Source: Aphanomyces cochlioides
Taxonomy: Eukaryota > Oomycota > Saprolegniomycetes > Saprolegniales > Verrucalvaceae
Direction: 5' to 3'
Assembly (NCBI GenBank): GCA_019828595.1
Contig: JAHQRK010000007.1
Span: forward strand, 1,426,001 to 1,490,000
Length of the DNA stretch: 64,000 nucleotides
Part shown: positions 20,055 through 31,015 of the stretch, piece after piece
Layout of the letters: every line of letters starts with the position of its first letter
Position numbering within the stretch: position 1 is the stretch's first letter
Made by a program: the position numbers and the translations under genes
Notes under the pieces: model-generated
Seen by the model: the letters and a program-made list of their open reading frames with translations, nothing else
Database searches by the model: none
Told to the model about the DNA's origin: nothing

Positions 20055-21452
20055 CTGATTTCCCACTCGTAGCCGAACGGGACATACTGCATAATTTCTA
20101 TAAATTAATAATATTCATTTTCACAGGGATTTCAAATTTTTAAACGACCAAGCAACGAAAGTGCGCTAAAGGACAAGATGAAGCAGCGGATGACCCTCGT
20201 CGAGAAGCATGAACTATACCTGAAGCACGTTTGTGATCCTAAAACACCTTACTCCTGTTTGGCCACGTGGGCAGCCGAAACATTTCGTCTTGCCTCAACG
20301 CCATCAAAATCAACCATTGCATACATTATCAAGATGCACAAGTCGCAAAGCCAACGAGCAGACAAACACAAACGCACCAAGGAGCTACAAGTCAGGTTTC
20401 CACAAGTGGAGGAAAAGCTCGTAGAATGGGTACTACGCTGCGAGAACCTCGGTGTGTGCATTACTGGTGAACTCATCCGCAAGCAAGCCCTGGCGCTGAG
20501 CGACGAACTTGGCGTTGCATCCCAAAATGCATTGGTGTACTCCAAGGGCTGTCTGTACAAATTCCAACGTAAATACGGTTTCACGACCAAAGTACAGCAC
20601 GGCGAGGCAGGATCAACACCACACGAAGCCGTGATTGCTGGACGCCGCGAAGTTCTTCAATTGACGGCTGGCTATTCCTCATCAAATGTCCTAAACATGG
20701 ATGAAACCTCGTTCTTCTATTGCATGTCGCCCCACCGATCCATCACGTGCAATCGGGTCCCAGGCACGAAGAAAAACAAGAAGCGAATCACAATGGCCTT
20801 GACCACCAACGCTGCCGGCACTGACGCGATTAGCCCTTTGTTCATTGGCACTGCAGCCAAGCCACGGTGCTTCCACGGCCGCACGGGTCCAGAGATCGGT
20901 TTCGACTACCATTCGAGCAAGACGGGTAGATGACGGCTGGTATATTCAACTCTTACCTCAAAACGATGAATGACAAAATGGAAGAACAAGACCGCAAAGT
21001 TCTTCTCCTGGTGGATAACGCGCCTCCGCATCAAGTGTATGAGTCTACGCATCTGCCAAATATTAAAGTCAAGATGTTACCTCCGAACACGACGGCTTAT
21101 CTCCAGCCACAAGATGCTGGTATTATTGCTGCTTTCAAGTCAAAATTCAAGCAGCTCCAGCTCCAGAATGCGTTGGAGCAAGTCAATTCGGTTGTGGCTG
21201 GCCGGCAAGACCGACTTTATGAAGTGCCACTTGATATGGCGATGAGGTGGGCGAACGATGCATGGCTGTCAGTGTCCCAGTCGACAGTGACGAACTGTTG
21301 GGCCCGAACTGGCATTGTGGACGATGAGCTTGCAATGTTCAGTGATAACTTGTCGAATTTGCATGTAGACATTGATGAATAAATGGCTGCGATGAATGTT
21401 TTCATATTTGATACCTATCAAAATTTATATCCTGTTAAATATTTTGCATATA
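20055..21452 (+). mobile_element. Pogo/Tigger-like element, 3' end missing
   Basis: Left terminal sequence CTGATTTCCCACTCG... follows a TA at 20053-20054 and resembles the terminal repeat of the next element. The frameshifted transposase lies inside. No matching right terminal repeat was found before the next element begins at 21453, nor after it up to 23160, so the 3' end is deleted or badly decayed. Confidence 0.65.
20178..21382 (+). pseudogene. Frameshifted DDE transposase (pogo/Tigger-like)
   Basis: Two overlapping frames, 20178-20933 and 20930-21382, together cover a complete pogo/Tigger-like transposase. It has an N-terminal helix-turn-helix plus CENP-B-like DNA-binding region, then the DDE triad in NMDETSFF, LLVDNAPPH and LQPQDAGII. 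The frames are offset by one base near 20925-20932, where the intact neighbour reads straight through (SKKAW-MNS against SKTG-R-MTA). A one-base loss therefore inactivates it, unless it is bypassed by frameshifting. Confidence 0.85.
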
Positions 21453-22956
21453 CTGATTTCCCTCCGGTTTGGAAACGGTCACAACTCGATAATTTCTGAA
21501 ACATTATAAGTATAGATTTTCGGAGTTTTTGGATTACGATCAAAGTTTCAAAATTTTGAATTCATCGTTCACAATAACCAAGACAAGAATGACCATCCAT
21601 GACAAGAACCTCCTCCGCTTGAGATGGAAGTCGCAACCGCACGGGACGTACACTGAGTTGGGAATATGGGCAGCACAAGAGTTTAAACTACTCAAACCGC
21701 CGACTAAGTCAGCAATATGCAAGATCCTGAAAAAGGGAGACTCTCAACGCTTTGATGCTAAGTCTAGAAAGAATGACAGCTCAGTGCGATTGCCGGAAAT
21801 TGAAAGCGAATTAGCCAGTTGGGTCCTAAAATGTGAAGCTATCGGAGTCTCCATAACTGGAGACTTGATCAAACACCAAGCTTTCGAACTGTGCAACACG
21901 AGCGGCATACCGCCTTGCACGATGCTGGCCTTCTCGAACGGCTGGCTCGAAAAATTCCAGAAGAGACACGGCTTCAGCAACAAAATTCAGCACGGCGAAG
22001 TGCGTTCAGCATGCCTTGAAGCTGTGGACAAAGGCCGTCAAGCTATGATGAAAGCTACCGCGGGCTACTCCAAACATGATGTTTTCAATATGGATGAGAC
22101 ATCGTACTTCTTTTCGTTGGCACCTCACCGCTCCATTACTCGTAATCGCCTGCCTGGCGTGAAGAAATCAAAGAAGCGAATCTCCATAGCTCTTACCACA
22201 AACGCGAACGGTTTGGAGATGATCGATCCACTCTTCATTGGCAATGCTCAGCGACCAAGATGTTTCAAAGGCAAAAGCTGCAAAGATCTTGGGTTCAAAT
22301 ATGCTGCAAGTAAGAAGGCTTGGATGAACTCCACCATTTTCAAGTCTTACCTCAACGATCTCAACGACAAAATGGCTTCTCAAGGTCGCAAAATCTTGCT
22401 GTTGGTTGACAATGTATCCTCTCACAAAGTGGAGATCGACTTGACTAATGTTGAACTGAAATTCCTGCCTCCTAACACAACTGCACACCTGCAACCTCTT
22501 GACGCCGGAATTATTGCTTCCTTCAAGGCAAAAATCAAGAAGAAGCAACTTGAGCATGCCCTAAAACAAGTCAACTGTGTGATATCTGGTGGCCAGGCTA
22601 AACTGTATGACGTACCGCTTCTCGATGCAATTCGTTGGGCTCGAGATGCTTGGAAAGAAGTGACACCATCGACAATATCAAACTGCTGGGAGCGTGTTGG
22701 GATTCTTGATGATGGCTTGTCGACACTGAGTCATCAATTTGAGAATTGGAGTGTTGAGGACAATGGTCTTACACTAGTGTAATTGATTAACACAGTTCTT
22801 GCTTGATCTTGTTGACGATGTAGTGATGTTTCCACCATCAGAAATGAAGTCTCAATGAATGGTAAAGGAGCTTACCCCTTAAACTAATAACTTTAAAATT
22901 TTATATATCTAAACAATTAATGTTTTTCAGCCGTTTCCAAACGGGAGGGAAATCAG
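21453..22956 (+). mobile_element. Apparently complete pogo/Tigger-like element
   Basis: 1,504 bp bounded by terminal inverted repeats of about 26 bp: CTGATTTCCCTCCGGTTTGG at the left and its near-perfect inverse at 22931-22956, with TA on both sides (21451-21452 and 22957-22958). It contains one uninterrupted transposase gene. Compactness, matching ends and an intact frame suggest recent activity. Confidence 0.9.
21589..22782 (+). CDS. DDE transposase, pogo/Tigger-like
   Basis: 397 residues from the first ATG at 21589; the frame is open some 60 bases further upstream but without an ATG. The N-terminal third carries two helix-turn-helix segments (a pipsqueak/CENP-B-like arrangement; SVRLPEIESELASWVLKCE and FSNGWLEKFQKRHGF are typical of the CENP-B second half). 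The catalytic triad appears in FNMDETSYF, LLLVDNVSSH and LQPLDAGII. It is about 55-60% similar by eye to the broken copy next door. The enzyme would excise and insert at TA dinucleotides. No intron. Confidence 0.92.
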   Translation: MTIHDKNLLRLRWKSQPHGTYTELGIWAAQEFKLLKPPTKSAICKILKKGDSQRFDAKSRKNDSSVRLPEIESELASWVLKCEAIGVSITGDLIKHQAFELCNTSGIPPCTMLAFSNGWLEKFQKRHGFSNKIQHGEVRSACLEAVDKGRQAMMKATAGYSKHDVFNMDETSYFFSLAPHRSITRNRLPGVKKSKKRISIALTTNANGLEMIDPLFIGNAQRPRCFKGKSCKDLGFKYAASKKAWMNSTIFKSYLNDLNDKMASQGRKILLLVDNVSSHKVEIDLTNVELKFLPPNTTAHLQPLDAGIIASFKAKIKKKQLEHALKQVNCVISGGQAKLYDVPLLDAIRWARDAWKEVTPSTISNCWERVGILDDGLSTLSHQFENWSVEDNGLTLV

Positions 22957-23417
22957 TATGACTCTTTACTTGAAGGAATGAAATATTTCTATTGGTTATG
23001 TATCTATGTGAGTTTGTCATTTTTATTAAAATATTGTGAATAGGGCTATTCTAACGTTTGATATTTAATTTTAACCAATCAAATTATATTATTTTGACAT
23101 TTCAATCCAATCAAAATTTATTATTTTAAATGGATAGTGCTGTACCTATGAATGTCTTTTGCTATGAACCAACATGCAGAGGAAACAGAGGGCAAGGATG
23201 CCATAGAGACGACGATGGAAGAGCAAGAATTACTTTGGACTTCTAGACGAATGCCCTTGCATTCAATTTAGAAGAAATTTAGCCAGAGAAAACAGGAACT
23301 TGGATGCAAGCCCGGCCACGCCTCGGTCGGAAAGAACCAACATTCTGCAAGATTTTATTTTTCTTCGTCCCAAGACATTCTCCCCGAAACGACTGCCGCC
23401 TGACGATCCTGGTCTCG
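22957..23417. other. AT-rich spacer right of the transposon island
   Basis: Very AT-rich up to about 23150. A frame open from 23304 runs in phase into the LMBR1-type gene and could add 38 residues to it, but the first conserved-looking start is 23418. No other feature was recognised. Confidence 0.4.
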
Positions 23418-25066
23418 ATGGAAGTTCTGGTGCAAACGAATGTGGAAGCGCTCCCCGATGTATTCGGGACGTATGGTATTTATGGTTTATACGCTGGAGT
23501 GACAATCCTCGTTTGGCTCGCGAGCTATTTGATTGTGATTCTCCTCGAAGTCCGACCGTTTGCTGGTGATGAAGGTTTCACATATAGTCAACCCGATGCG
23601 ATTTCCCGAATCACGAGCATCGCGTCGCTATTCTTTGCCTTTCTGTGCTTACTTACTCCACCCGTTGATGTCTACGTAACGACCACGCGCCACTTGAACC
23701 AAATCAAAGCCATCGGTATCTTTTACAATGTGCTGTTTGTCGTCTTGCTCCTCTTTTCGATGCTTGTGTCACCATTTGCTTACTTTTATGCGAAACAGAG
23801 TGAGATCCACCATATCACGCGCTACTCAATGTCCCAACGGCTCACGAATGCACTGAAACGTACTGTGTGCTTTCTCTGCTTTATGCTTATCCTTGTACTC
23901 GTCGTTATGATTGTGGTTTTGTGCGGCCGACCCAAAGGTAGCGATGTCAGCTGGCTCAAGCCTCTCCTTGACATCCAAAACGATGCGACTCTGGCACTCT
24001 ATGTCTTTTTGGGCCTAATGCTTGCAATTGGTACGATTCTCTGGATTTGGCTCGGGTGCCGATCAATGGCCAATATTCCTGTCGATGGCTTTCTTCGCCC
24101 GCGACGAAGTGATCGGGCTGCTTTAAGCTATCTTATGGAAGAAATTGAGCTCGAAGCGCATTCTGTCGAACGTGCGCGACAAGCCGTGATGCGCAAATAC
24201 ACTTCTGCTGGCTCTACTATGACAGATGTCGATGCTGCTCGCTTGGAAGAATTGAAGAAGCGCGATCAAATCCTCATGGAGCGACGTCGTGTCTTTGCCA
24301 AACAGTCTAAGAAGTGGCTTTGCTGTACGTCGTTGGTGTGGCGTGTTCCAATTGGCATTGTACTCATGCTCATTTCGGTGCTTATCATCGTCTCACTCCT
24401 CTTGACAGCGATCGATCGCTTGCTCCATTCATCTTACAAAGCAGGTACGATCTTGTTTCAGCGAGCTCCTTTTGAGTTGATGCCTCCGTAGGCTTTGCGC
24501 TGGATGAAGTCTCGATCCCCAACCCGATTGATTTCCTTCTCGTCCTCTCTTCACGTGTCTTTCCTTTGGACTATTTGATCTTTGCTTTCTTCTTTGTCTA
24601 CATTTTTATCGTGTCCTTTGTGTGGCTTGGACGTCATGGCTTTCACTTTCTCTGCTTTCGTATCGACCGACTCCACCGACGAAACACACCTCCTTCGACA
24701 TTGGTCCTCACGACTCTCAGCATGGTCTACCTTGCTCTCATTGGGCTTTTCTCTCTACCGACATTGGCCCCACAGTATGCCACATTTGGTCACCAAACCT
24801 TTGAGCGCAATGGAACGGCAGTACCATGCACTCTGAATGCCACTGCCATCCCTGAATCAACCTGCCATACGACACAGCTGGCCCAAATCTACAATGGTTT
24901 CTCTGCCAATGTTCCTGTCGCTGGGACAACTTTCGTCTTGGTGCAATTGCTTGCCGCTCTCTTTTTTGTGCCATTTGTGATCCAGGCGTATGTCATGACG
25001 TACGACCAGGCTACCATCGACAACGATCCTAAGCGAGAGCGACTTCTCAACCAAGCTGCTGTCTAG
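23418..25066 (+). CDS. LMBR1-family multi-span membrane protein
   Basis: Exons 23418-24444 and 24492-25066 with a 47-nt intron; 533 residues. Nine or so hydrophobic spans are spread over the length, with a central cytoplasmic loop containing a charged helix (AARLEELKKRDQILMERRR). CLLTPPVDVYVT after the third span and NPIDFLLVLSSRVFPLDYLIF after the splice match conserved blocks of LMBD1-type proteins, which act in lysosomal cobalamin export and as receptor-like proteins. The orthology to LMBRD1 specifically is not certain. An in-frame ATG at 23304 gives a longer, non-conserved N-terminus, so 23418 was chosen. Confidence 0.8.
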
Positions 25067-25139
25067 CTGTCTCTATCCACGTGAATACAACCATTTCTGA
25101 TGTTCCGGTCCTGTTACCATCATGCTCTTTCGTTGATGG

Positions 25140-25222
25140 AGGTTTGATAATTTGGGGTTAAGGGGTTAAGGGTTGATAAAATTGGGGTGAAGGGTTTGGG
25201 GTGAAGGGGTTAAAGAGTGGGT
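25140..25222 (+). repeat. G-rich degenerate GGGGTTA-type repeat
   Basis: About 80 bases of imperfect units such as TTGGGGTTAAGGGGTTAAGGG and GGGGTGAAGGG, all G-rich on the plus strand, in the spacer before the sugar-transporter gene. It resembles telomere-like or G-quadruplex-forming sequence but no unit is perfectly repeated. Confidence 0.6.
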
Positions 25223-25286
25223 TCCAACGAACTTCGAAGTTGGAAAGACCAATCCGACACCGGAAAAACTACCAGAGTGCATTCAG

Positions 25287-26396
25287 ATGAAGCTGGTGAA
25301 GCGAGTCGGCCTCTTGTGCGTGGCCGCGTCGCTCATGGCGGCTGGTACGCTGTGTATAAATGCGTCCAAAGTCGATGGGAAGATGCCATACATGAGTGCA
25401 ACAGTCATGCTCCTCGTTGAAATCCTCAAAGGCCTGATTTGCGCTGCAATATTTGTCTGCACTAGGTCATCGCTGTCTCCTTGGCTTGGCTGGACAGAAG
25501 TCTTGTACTTTGCAACACCCGCGCTGCTCTACACAATCGACAACAACCTCGTGTTTGTTATCCTGCGCTTTGTGGACCCTGCTACGTTGTCGATTCTGTG
25601 GAACCTCAAGATTTTTACCACAGCGCTGCTCTTCCGCTTCGTGCTAGGCCGATCCATTACCCATGTACAAGCCGTGTCACTCATTTTACTCATGCTCGGC
25701 GTTGCAACCACACAGTCGAAGCACGATGTCGAGCCGATGATCCAGCGCCATGAAACTCTCAATGCCTCGTCATCATCATCCGTCAATGTTCCAGCACGAA
25801 AATTCGTCGTCGGGATGAGTCTTGTCGTCGTGGCCTGCGTGATTTCGTCCTTGGCCGGTATTGTGACCGAGTACGCTCTCAAGAAGAACCCCGGCACTCC
25901 ATTTGTGTTGCAGAATATCTACTTGGCGTTCTTTTCTGCGTGCTTCAATGGCTTTGCTGTCCTCGTCCAAGTGGAGCACATGGATGGATTCTTTGCCGGC
26001 TACAACACGTGGACATGGGTCGTGATCTTTATTCAAGTCGCAATGGGACTCACGATGGGCATCATTTTGAAGTTCCTCGACAATATTGCATGCGTCTACA
26101 CGCATGCGATGGCCATGATGTTCACGACGATCGTGTCCATCCTCTTCTTTGCATTTGAGCTGTCGCTCGAGTTTGCCTGTGGTTTCTGTGTCTGCGTTGT
26201 CTCGATGTACCTGTATCACCTCCCCGTTGTTGTTGCTGTCAATGGAGCTCATGGCTGCCACGATGAAGAGTATGAGGAGGTCGCGCCAAGTCCATCAGCG
26301 AGTGACGAAGCTACTGCGATCTCGATCGATAGCGACGACTCGCCAGTGTCCCCACGGCATAAACTCAACTCGCATTCGCCTCGGAGTAACTCATAG
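25287..26396 (+). CDS. Nucleotide-sugar transporter (SLC35A-like)
   Basis: 369 residues, single exon, with about ten hydrophobic spans over the first 310 residues. The block PALLYTIDNNLVFVILRFVDPATLSILWNLKI is the signature of the CMP-sialic acid/UDP-galactose/UDP-GlcNAc transporter family, which exchanges nucleotide sugars for the nucleoside monophosphate across the Golgi membrane. The C-terminal 60 residues are acidic and Ser-rich (EEYEEVAPSPSAS, DSDDSPVSP) and probably cytosolic. Substrate cannot be told from sequence. The ATG at 25287 precedes the first span. Confidence 0.9.
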   Translation: MKLVKRVGLLCVAASLMAAGTLCINASKVDGKMPYMSATVMLLVEILKGLICAAIFVCTRSSLSPWLGWTEVLYFATPALLYTIDNNLVFVILRFVDPATLSILWNLKIFTTALLFRFVLGRSITHVQAVSLILLMLGVATTQSKHDVEPMIQRHETLNASSSSSVNVPARKFVVGMSLVVVACVISSLAGIVTEYALKKNPGTPFVLQNIYLAFFSACFNGFAVLVQVEHMDGFFAGYNTWTWVVIFIQVAMGLTMGIILKFLDNIACVYTHAMAMMFTTIVSILFFAFELSLEFACGFCVCVVSMYLYHLPVVVAVNGAHGCHDEEYEEVAPSPSASDEATAISIDSDDSPVSPRHKLNSHSPRSNS

Positions 26397-26653
26397 CAAC
26401 ATGAAATCGTCACGGACGCGGCGTTCCACTCATGTGGAACGCAGGAGAGCACTCGAGAAGTCGGCGCCCATTGTCTATGTGATGTCGAGTCGTTGTGGCA
26501 CGGTGAAGTAATCAAATTTTTAGAAATAAACACAGCTGTTTTAATCAAATAAAATAAAAAGTCAGTTTAATCTTGAACTTTGTATTGGAATTAACTGCAT
26601 TTATTTTATTTTGCACCTGCCTCGTCGATCTTCAGTTCCATTTTCGAATCCTC

Positions 26654-27986
26654 ATGGCGACGTCAGAGGGCGGAGATGCCACGGCGCCAGCGATTACAGA
26701 AGACTTGTACGTCTTGTTGGAGGTAGAACGGACAGCGTCTGAAGCAGAAATCAAAGCAAGTTACCGCAAACTTGCTCTCAAGTACCATCCCGATCGCAAT
26801 CGCGGCACACCAGGAGCTGAAGAACGATTTAAGAAGCTCGCCCAGGCTTATGCGATTCTCTCGGACCCGAACCAACGACGATTCTATGATCTCTCGAGCA
26901 AAGATGGAAACAATGGAGGCAGCGCTGCCTTCCAAGCAATGCAACCGATCGATGTGAACGAAATGAATGGATTTGGACGAATGTTGGGGTATTTATCACC
27001 GTTGGCGCGACTGTTTTGCGTGACAATCACAATTGTAGAGCGCTGTGTTCCAAGATAGGTATTCCTTTACCCACACAAATTAGCCAGAACGTATTGATGG
27101 CGGCGCGCGGTACAAAGACATGGTCATCTTTGATACGAGCGATTGTGTAGACCTGCAGACTGGCATGGGTGGATCAAATGTGAAGGATTTGACTATTGGC
27201 GCTGAAGTCTCTGGCAAAGTCGACAAGCAAGAAGGCCATTTCTTCCGTTTGCGTATCACCGAACCTTCGGAATGCGGCTATGTCGTGACATGCCGCTCAA
27301 TTGCCAAGAACAAGTTCAAATTGATTCTCTTCGACCAGGACGGGGCAGTCCGGAGCGTCCAAGAAAGTGAAACCAAGGCCAAGTACACATCGGCCGACAT
27401 GTTTCTCACCAAGGTACACTTCGTAGTCAAAGCTCTAGTACTATTGTTTCTGTAGATGGAAATCATGAATATGGACGACGCGTGGAAAATGCTTTCGGAG
27501 CAAGAGCAAACTCTGCCCGAGGCTTTCTCCCGCTTGAAGACCCTCGAACGCATTCAAACGCCGAGCTTGGAGCCAGGAACACATCTCTTCTGCGTCTACG
27601 GCGACAATTGGTTCTCTTCCCTCCAGTACACAATTCAATGTCTTCCCATTGAACACGACTTTGTCGAATCGATCCAGCATGTCGAACAAGACCTCCTCCG
27701 AACAAAGCTTGAGCTGGATGCCTATCAAGCAGAATTTGTCAAGGCACAGAAGGCATTTGAAGAAGCCATGGCGAAAGTCGACGGGCTGGACCGCCGCACC
27801 AAAGGATTGCTAACCACACGAGCATGCGCTTACGAGGATTTTTTCCAAGTGGCAGCTCTGCCTTACAAGCATTTGAACAAGAAGAACCATCCCGAGGAAA
27901 CGTCAACCTTTGCGAGCCTGTGGAGCCGATTCAGTGTTCTGCCAACTCCCCCGCCGTCAAATGGCCCCAAGCGTGATGAATTTTAA
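26654..27986 (+). CDS. ARG1-like J-domain protein
   Basis: Four exons: 26654-26988, 27039-27109, 27151-27413 and 27456-27986; introns 41-50 nt; 399 residues. The N-terminal J domain (about 15-85) has the Hsp70-activating HPD at 45-47. The following [14 protein letters not shown] region, the [11 protein letters not shown]...[13 protein letters not shown] segment and [11 protein letters not shown] match the plant ARG1 (Altered Response to Gravity) type of DnaJ protein. A coiled coil lies near the C-terminus (about 290-350). It would recruit Hsp70 to a membrane or cytoskeletal task; the precise role here is unknown. The ATG at 26654 is the first in frame. Confidence 0.82.
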
Positions 27987-28860
27987 TGGAAATGGGTGCA
28001 TAGCTCCATAATCTACCTGTAGACTTGTTTGAATCTGGCCTCATCAGGGGCTATCGCCAACCAGCATACCGTAGGGCTACCGTAGAGTCCCTCTGGGCTT
28101 CATGGTAATAGAAAATGGAAGATGAGGAAGCAGTGGAGTGGTGTGAAGGAAGACTGAGGTTGCCATGACTACACTGAGGTTGTAATCTTGTTGACCCCCA
28201 AGTGCTCCTGCAGCCTTTCTCGCAGCGAGAAAGGCGACTCTGTAGTGTAAAGCAAGTCCACTACCCATATTACGAACATTACATAAAACACATTGAAATG
28301 TAGACATCTCTGCCTTTATTGAGACTGCCGTCGCCTGATCCACGTCTCCCGTGCATCATATCCCCGTGCACAATTCAAGGTCCTGATTGCCACGAAGGCC
28401 TTCTGGCTTCTGTCGCTATGTTTTCCTCGCTGCATGGCCTCAACGGCGATTCGTTCGGGCTGCTGAGTCAGTTGGTCAACGATGTTTGCTATAGCATGCT
28501 TTGGAACTCATGTCGCTGCTGTCATAGTCAAGGTAGACCAGAACTTCCCCCGAGCCTTCTTGCTGCCACTCGTCGATGTCTAGCCTGCTCGAGATGGATT
28601 CAATTTTTGGTTCTCCGCTCCTTCTGCTCCACTTGTTGAGCTTTGGAGGTTCATGGCGCTACTGATCAGCCATTCTTCTTGAGAAGCTCAAAGTCAGTTC
28701 CGATGTTGGACATTTAGCAAGTGTGAGATTCTGACGATGGGTTACATTATGTTAATGAAGGTCCAAAATGACATACAATCCGAATATCCGGATGAAAGTC
28801 CGGATGAGGAAATCAAGCGCGGGTCACTTTTGAAATCGATCGCCTCTGCCGACGTTGAAG
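27987..28860. other. Spacer with possible minus-strand gene remnant
   Basis: From an ATG at 28713 on the minus strand one can read MSNIGTDFELLKKN and, in other phases further on, coding-looking pieces (EGSGEVLVYLDYDSSD; PERIAVEAMQRGKHSDRSQKAFVAIR), interrupted by stops near 28668 and 28490 that no typical short intron removes cleanly. This may be a decayed gene between about 28300 and 28713. Bases 27990-28300 show nothing convincing. Confidence 0.3.
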
Positions 28861-30602
28861 ATGCAGAACCAGAACGAAGATACGCGAGCTAACTTGGATA
28901 AGCGGTACGTCCTGGAATAAAGCTCATCGTCTGAATGCTGGGTTAGAACGGCACGCATGCGTCATGCCGATTGGTTTAAGAAAGGCATTGATCAAATTCG
29001 TGCGTCGTACAAAGACGTCTCGCATCCACAGCTTCATCATGCCGCTTTGGACCGTCCAGTGCAAGTGTTTGCACGGATCCGTCCTATGTTGGAGCATGAA
29101 GTTGCACGAGGCGAGTATACGACGATTTCATGTGTTGGAGAGAACATCGCTGCGGTGCATAATTGCCTCATGAAACCAGGTATCTTGGCAACATTCTCAT
29201 CATAAGATCAATTGGATGACCCAGACATGATACACAAATACATCGAAACACACACTCATGAATTCACGCGAGTGTTTGATGAGAATACGCCAACCTCGAC
29301 GGTATATGTGACTGTTGCTGCTCCTTTGGTCCAGCATGTCCTGTCTGGTGGCGAATCAGTTTGCATGATGTATGCTGTTGACCATCAGACATATTAATGT
29401 TTGTTCTGTAGGTATGGCCAGACTGGGTCAGGAAAGACTCATACCATGACGGGATTCCTCTCAGACATGGGTCGAGATCTTATGTCGTCTTCATCGTCAA
29501 TTCAAATGACTGCTGTCGAGTTGGTAGGATCCAAATGTGTTGGTATGTTCTCCAATATAGCCCTCGCGTTTAAGATATCTTGGTAGATTTGCTCCATGGA
29601 CGAAAGAAAGTGTTAATTTGTGAGTCAGAGGAAGATCAAACCATCCACCTTGTTCATTCCTCCCCTGAAGTGGCAACAACACCCGACGAGCTAATCGCTC
29701 TCTTCCACGAAGCTGTGAGTCATCGTGCAACCGAGTCGACTCAAGCAAACACTGTTTCATCTCGATCGCACTTGATTGTTTTCTTGCGCCTCGTGGGATC
29801 TGACCCAAGCTGCCAAGGTGGTCAAATGGTGCTGCTCGATTTGGCCGGAAGGTGAGATGCTATTCACTGTCAATTGAGAGTCATTCACCATTACAAATAG
29901 CGAACGAAAAGAAGATCAATTTACGAATGACAAGCAGCGCCAGCAAGAAACTATCGAGACAAATATGAGTCACCTTGCGCTCAAGCAATGCCTACTGGCT
30001 CAAGCCCAAGGAGGTCACGTGCCTTACCGGAATAGCGCCCTCACGCGTATCCTCAAAAACAGTTTGTGGTCTACTCAAAAACCGTGTAAAGCAGCTATTG
30101 TCGTCACAGCCTCTCCAATTCCAGCAGGTATCCCATTTCATGAAGTGTCGACAGATCATGAGTTTTGATGTTTTAGACACTGAGCACACGCTTTCGTCTT
30201 TAATTCATGCTCGTCGCATGGTTGAAGCAGACCCTGTAATTCGTCAAGACACTCTACAAATCGTCGAGTCGGAGGCCAAGCCAATGAAGCTGTTCAAGTC
30301 GCTTTCGCACACTGAGGTGCAGGAATGGCTTGGCACTGTGGCAAAAGGAGAGCTTACAGTCTACGCTAACAATATCAAACCAGCGATTACTGGTGCAGCC
30401 ATGCTACGCCTACCAGCGGCTCGGTACATATTTTACACTCTTGGATGATTGATCGCTGGTCTTTAGGCTTACTCAACTGTGCAATGGCAATGCTGCCCAT
30501 GCCAAGTTGTTGCACCATGCGATTAAAGACACCGTCTCCAAAGAAAACGAAGAAAAGGCGCGTGAACGTGAAATGCGCCGAATGAATCAGGCCAAGAAGT
30601 AG
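28861..30602 (+). CDS. Kinesin-13-like motor with C-terminal SAM domain
   Basis: Eight exons: 28861-28904, 28947-29179, 29225-29369, 29412-29542, 29587-29851, 29901-30127, 30177-30423 and 30467-30602. Introns are 42-49 nt; 475 residues. Motor motifs: VQVFARIRPM at the domain start, the P-loop GQTGSGKT at 143-150, switch I SSRSH at 242-246, switch II DLAGSE at 269-274 and VPYRNSALTRIL. The YIETHTHEF...VFDEN segment is typical of kinesin-13. The stretch between P-loop and switch I is compact. After the motor, about residues 395-465 (TEVQEWLGTVAKGELTVYANN...ITGAAMLRL) resemble a SAM domain, then a charged tail. Kinesin-13s depolymerise microtubule ends; KIF24 also carries a SAM domain, but at its N-terminus. 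Confidence 0.85.
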
Positions 30603-31015
30603 GCGGATCGAGTTATTTTCTCTCACATTTATTCTCTGATGCAATGAACTTGCCAACAACTGCCGACAAATCTCAACTCCTCGACACATAAAGCGCTCCG
30701 ACAAGCACAATCTGCTTCTATTCACTGAGTAATTTTGACCCATGATGGACTGATTCATACAGTGTGGGGAGCAGCTTCTCAAGATGTGAGGGCGTCAAAA
30801 GGCCGCCAAGTGCGATGAAAGACCTGGCCGACCAAACTATTTCATTAGCTCGATGGTACATTTAACCGGTCCCCGCTTTGTCGATTTGGAGCTAGTCTCA
30901 GCGTCACTTTGGTCATCCATCGATATGTGTGACCTTTCAGTCTATTTCAGTTGTCAAGGATTTCCACCAATTAGAATATCTCATTGTCTGACATCATTAC
31001 ACCAAGACAGCAGGC
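30603..31015. other. Spacer between kinesin and METTL9-like genes
   Basis: About 410 bases that include short frames only. Part could be an upstream exon of the METTL9-like gene, whose N-terminus is about 20 residues shorter than animal relatives. No exon could be joined with confidence. Confidence 0.3.

Noticed and set aside
28077..28343. 88-codon minus-strand frame
   Set aside because: No ATG-linked conserved content and not continuous with neighbouring pieces.
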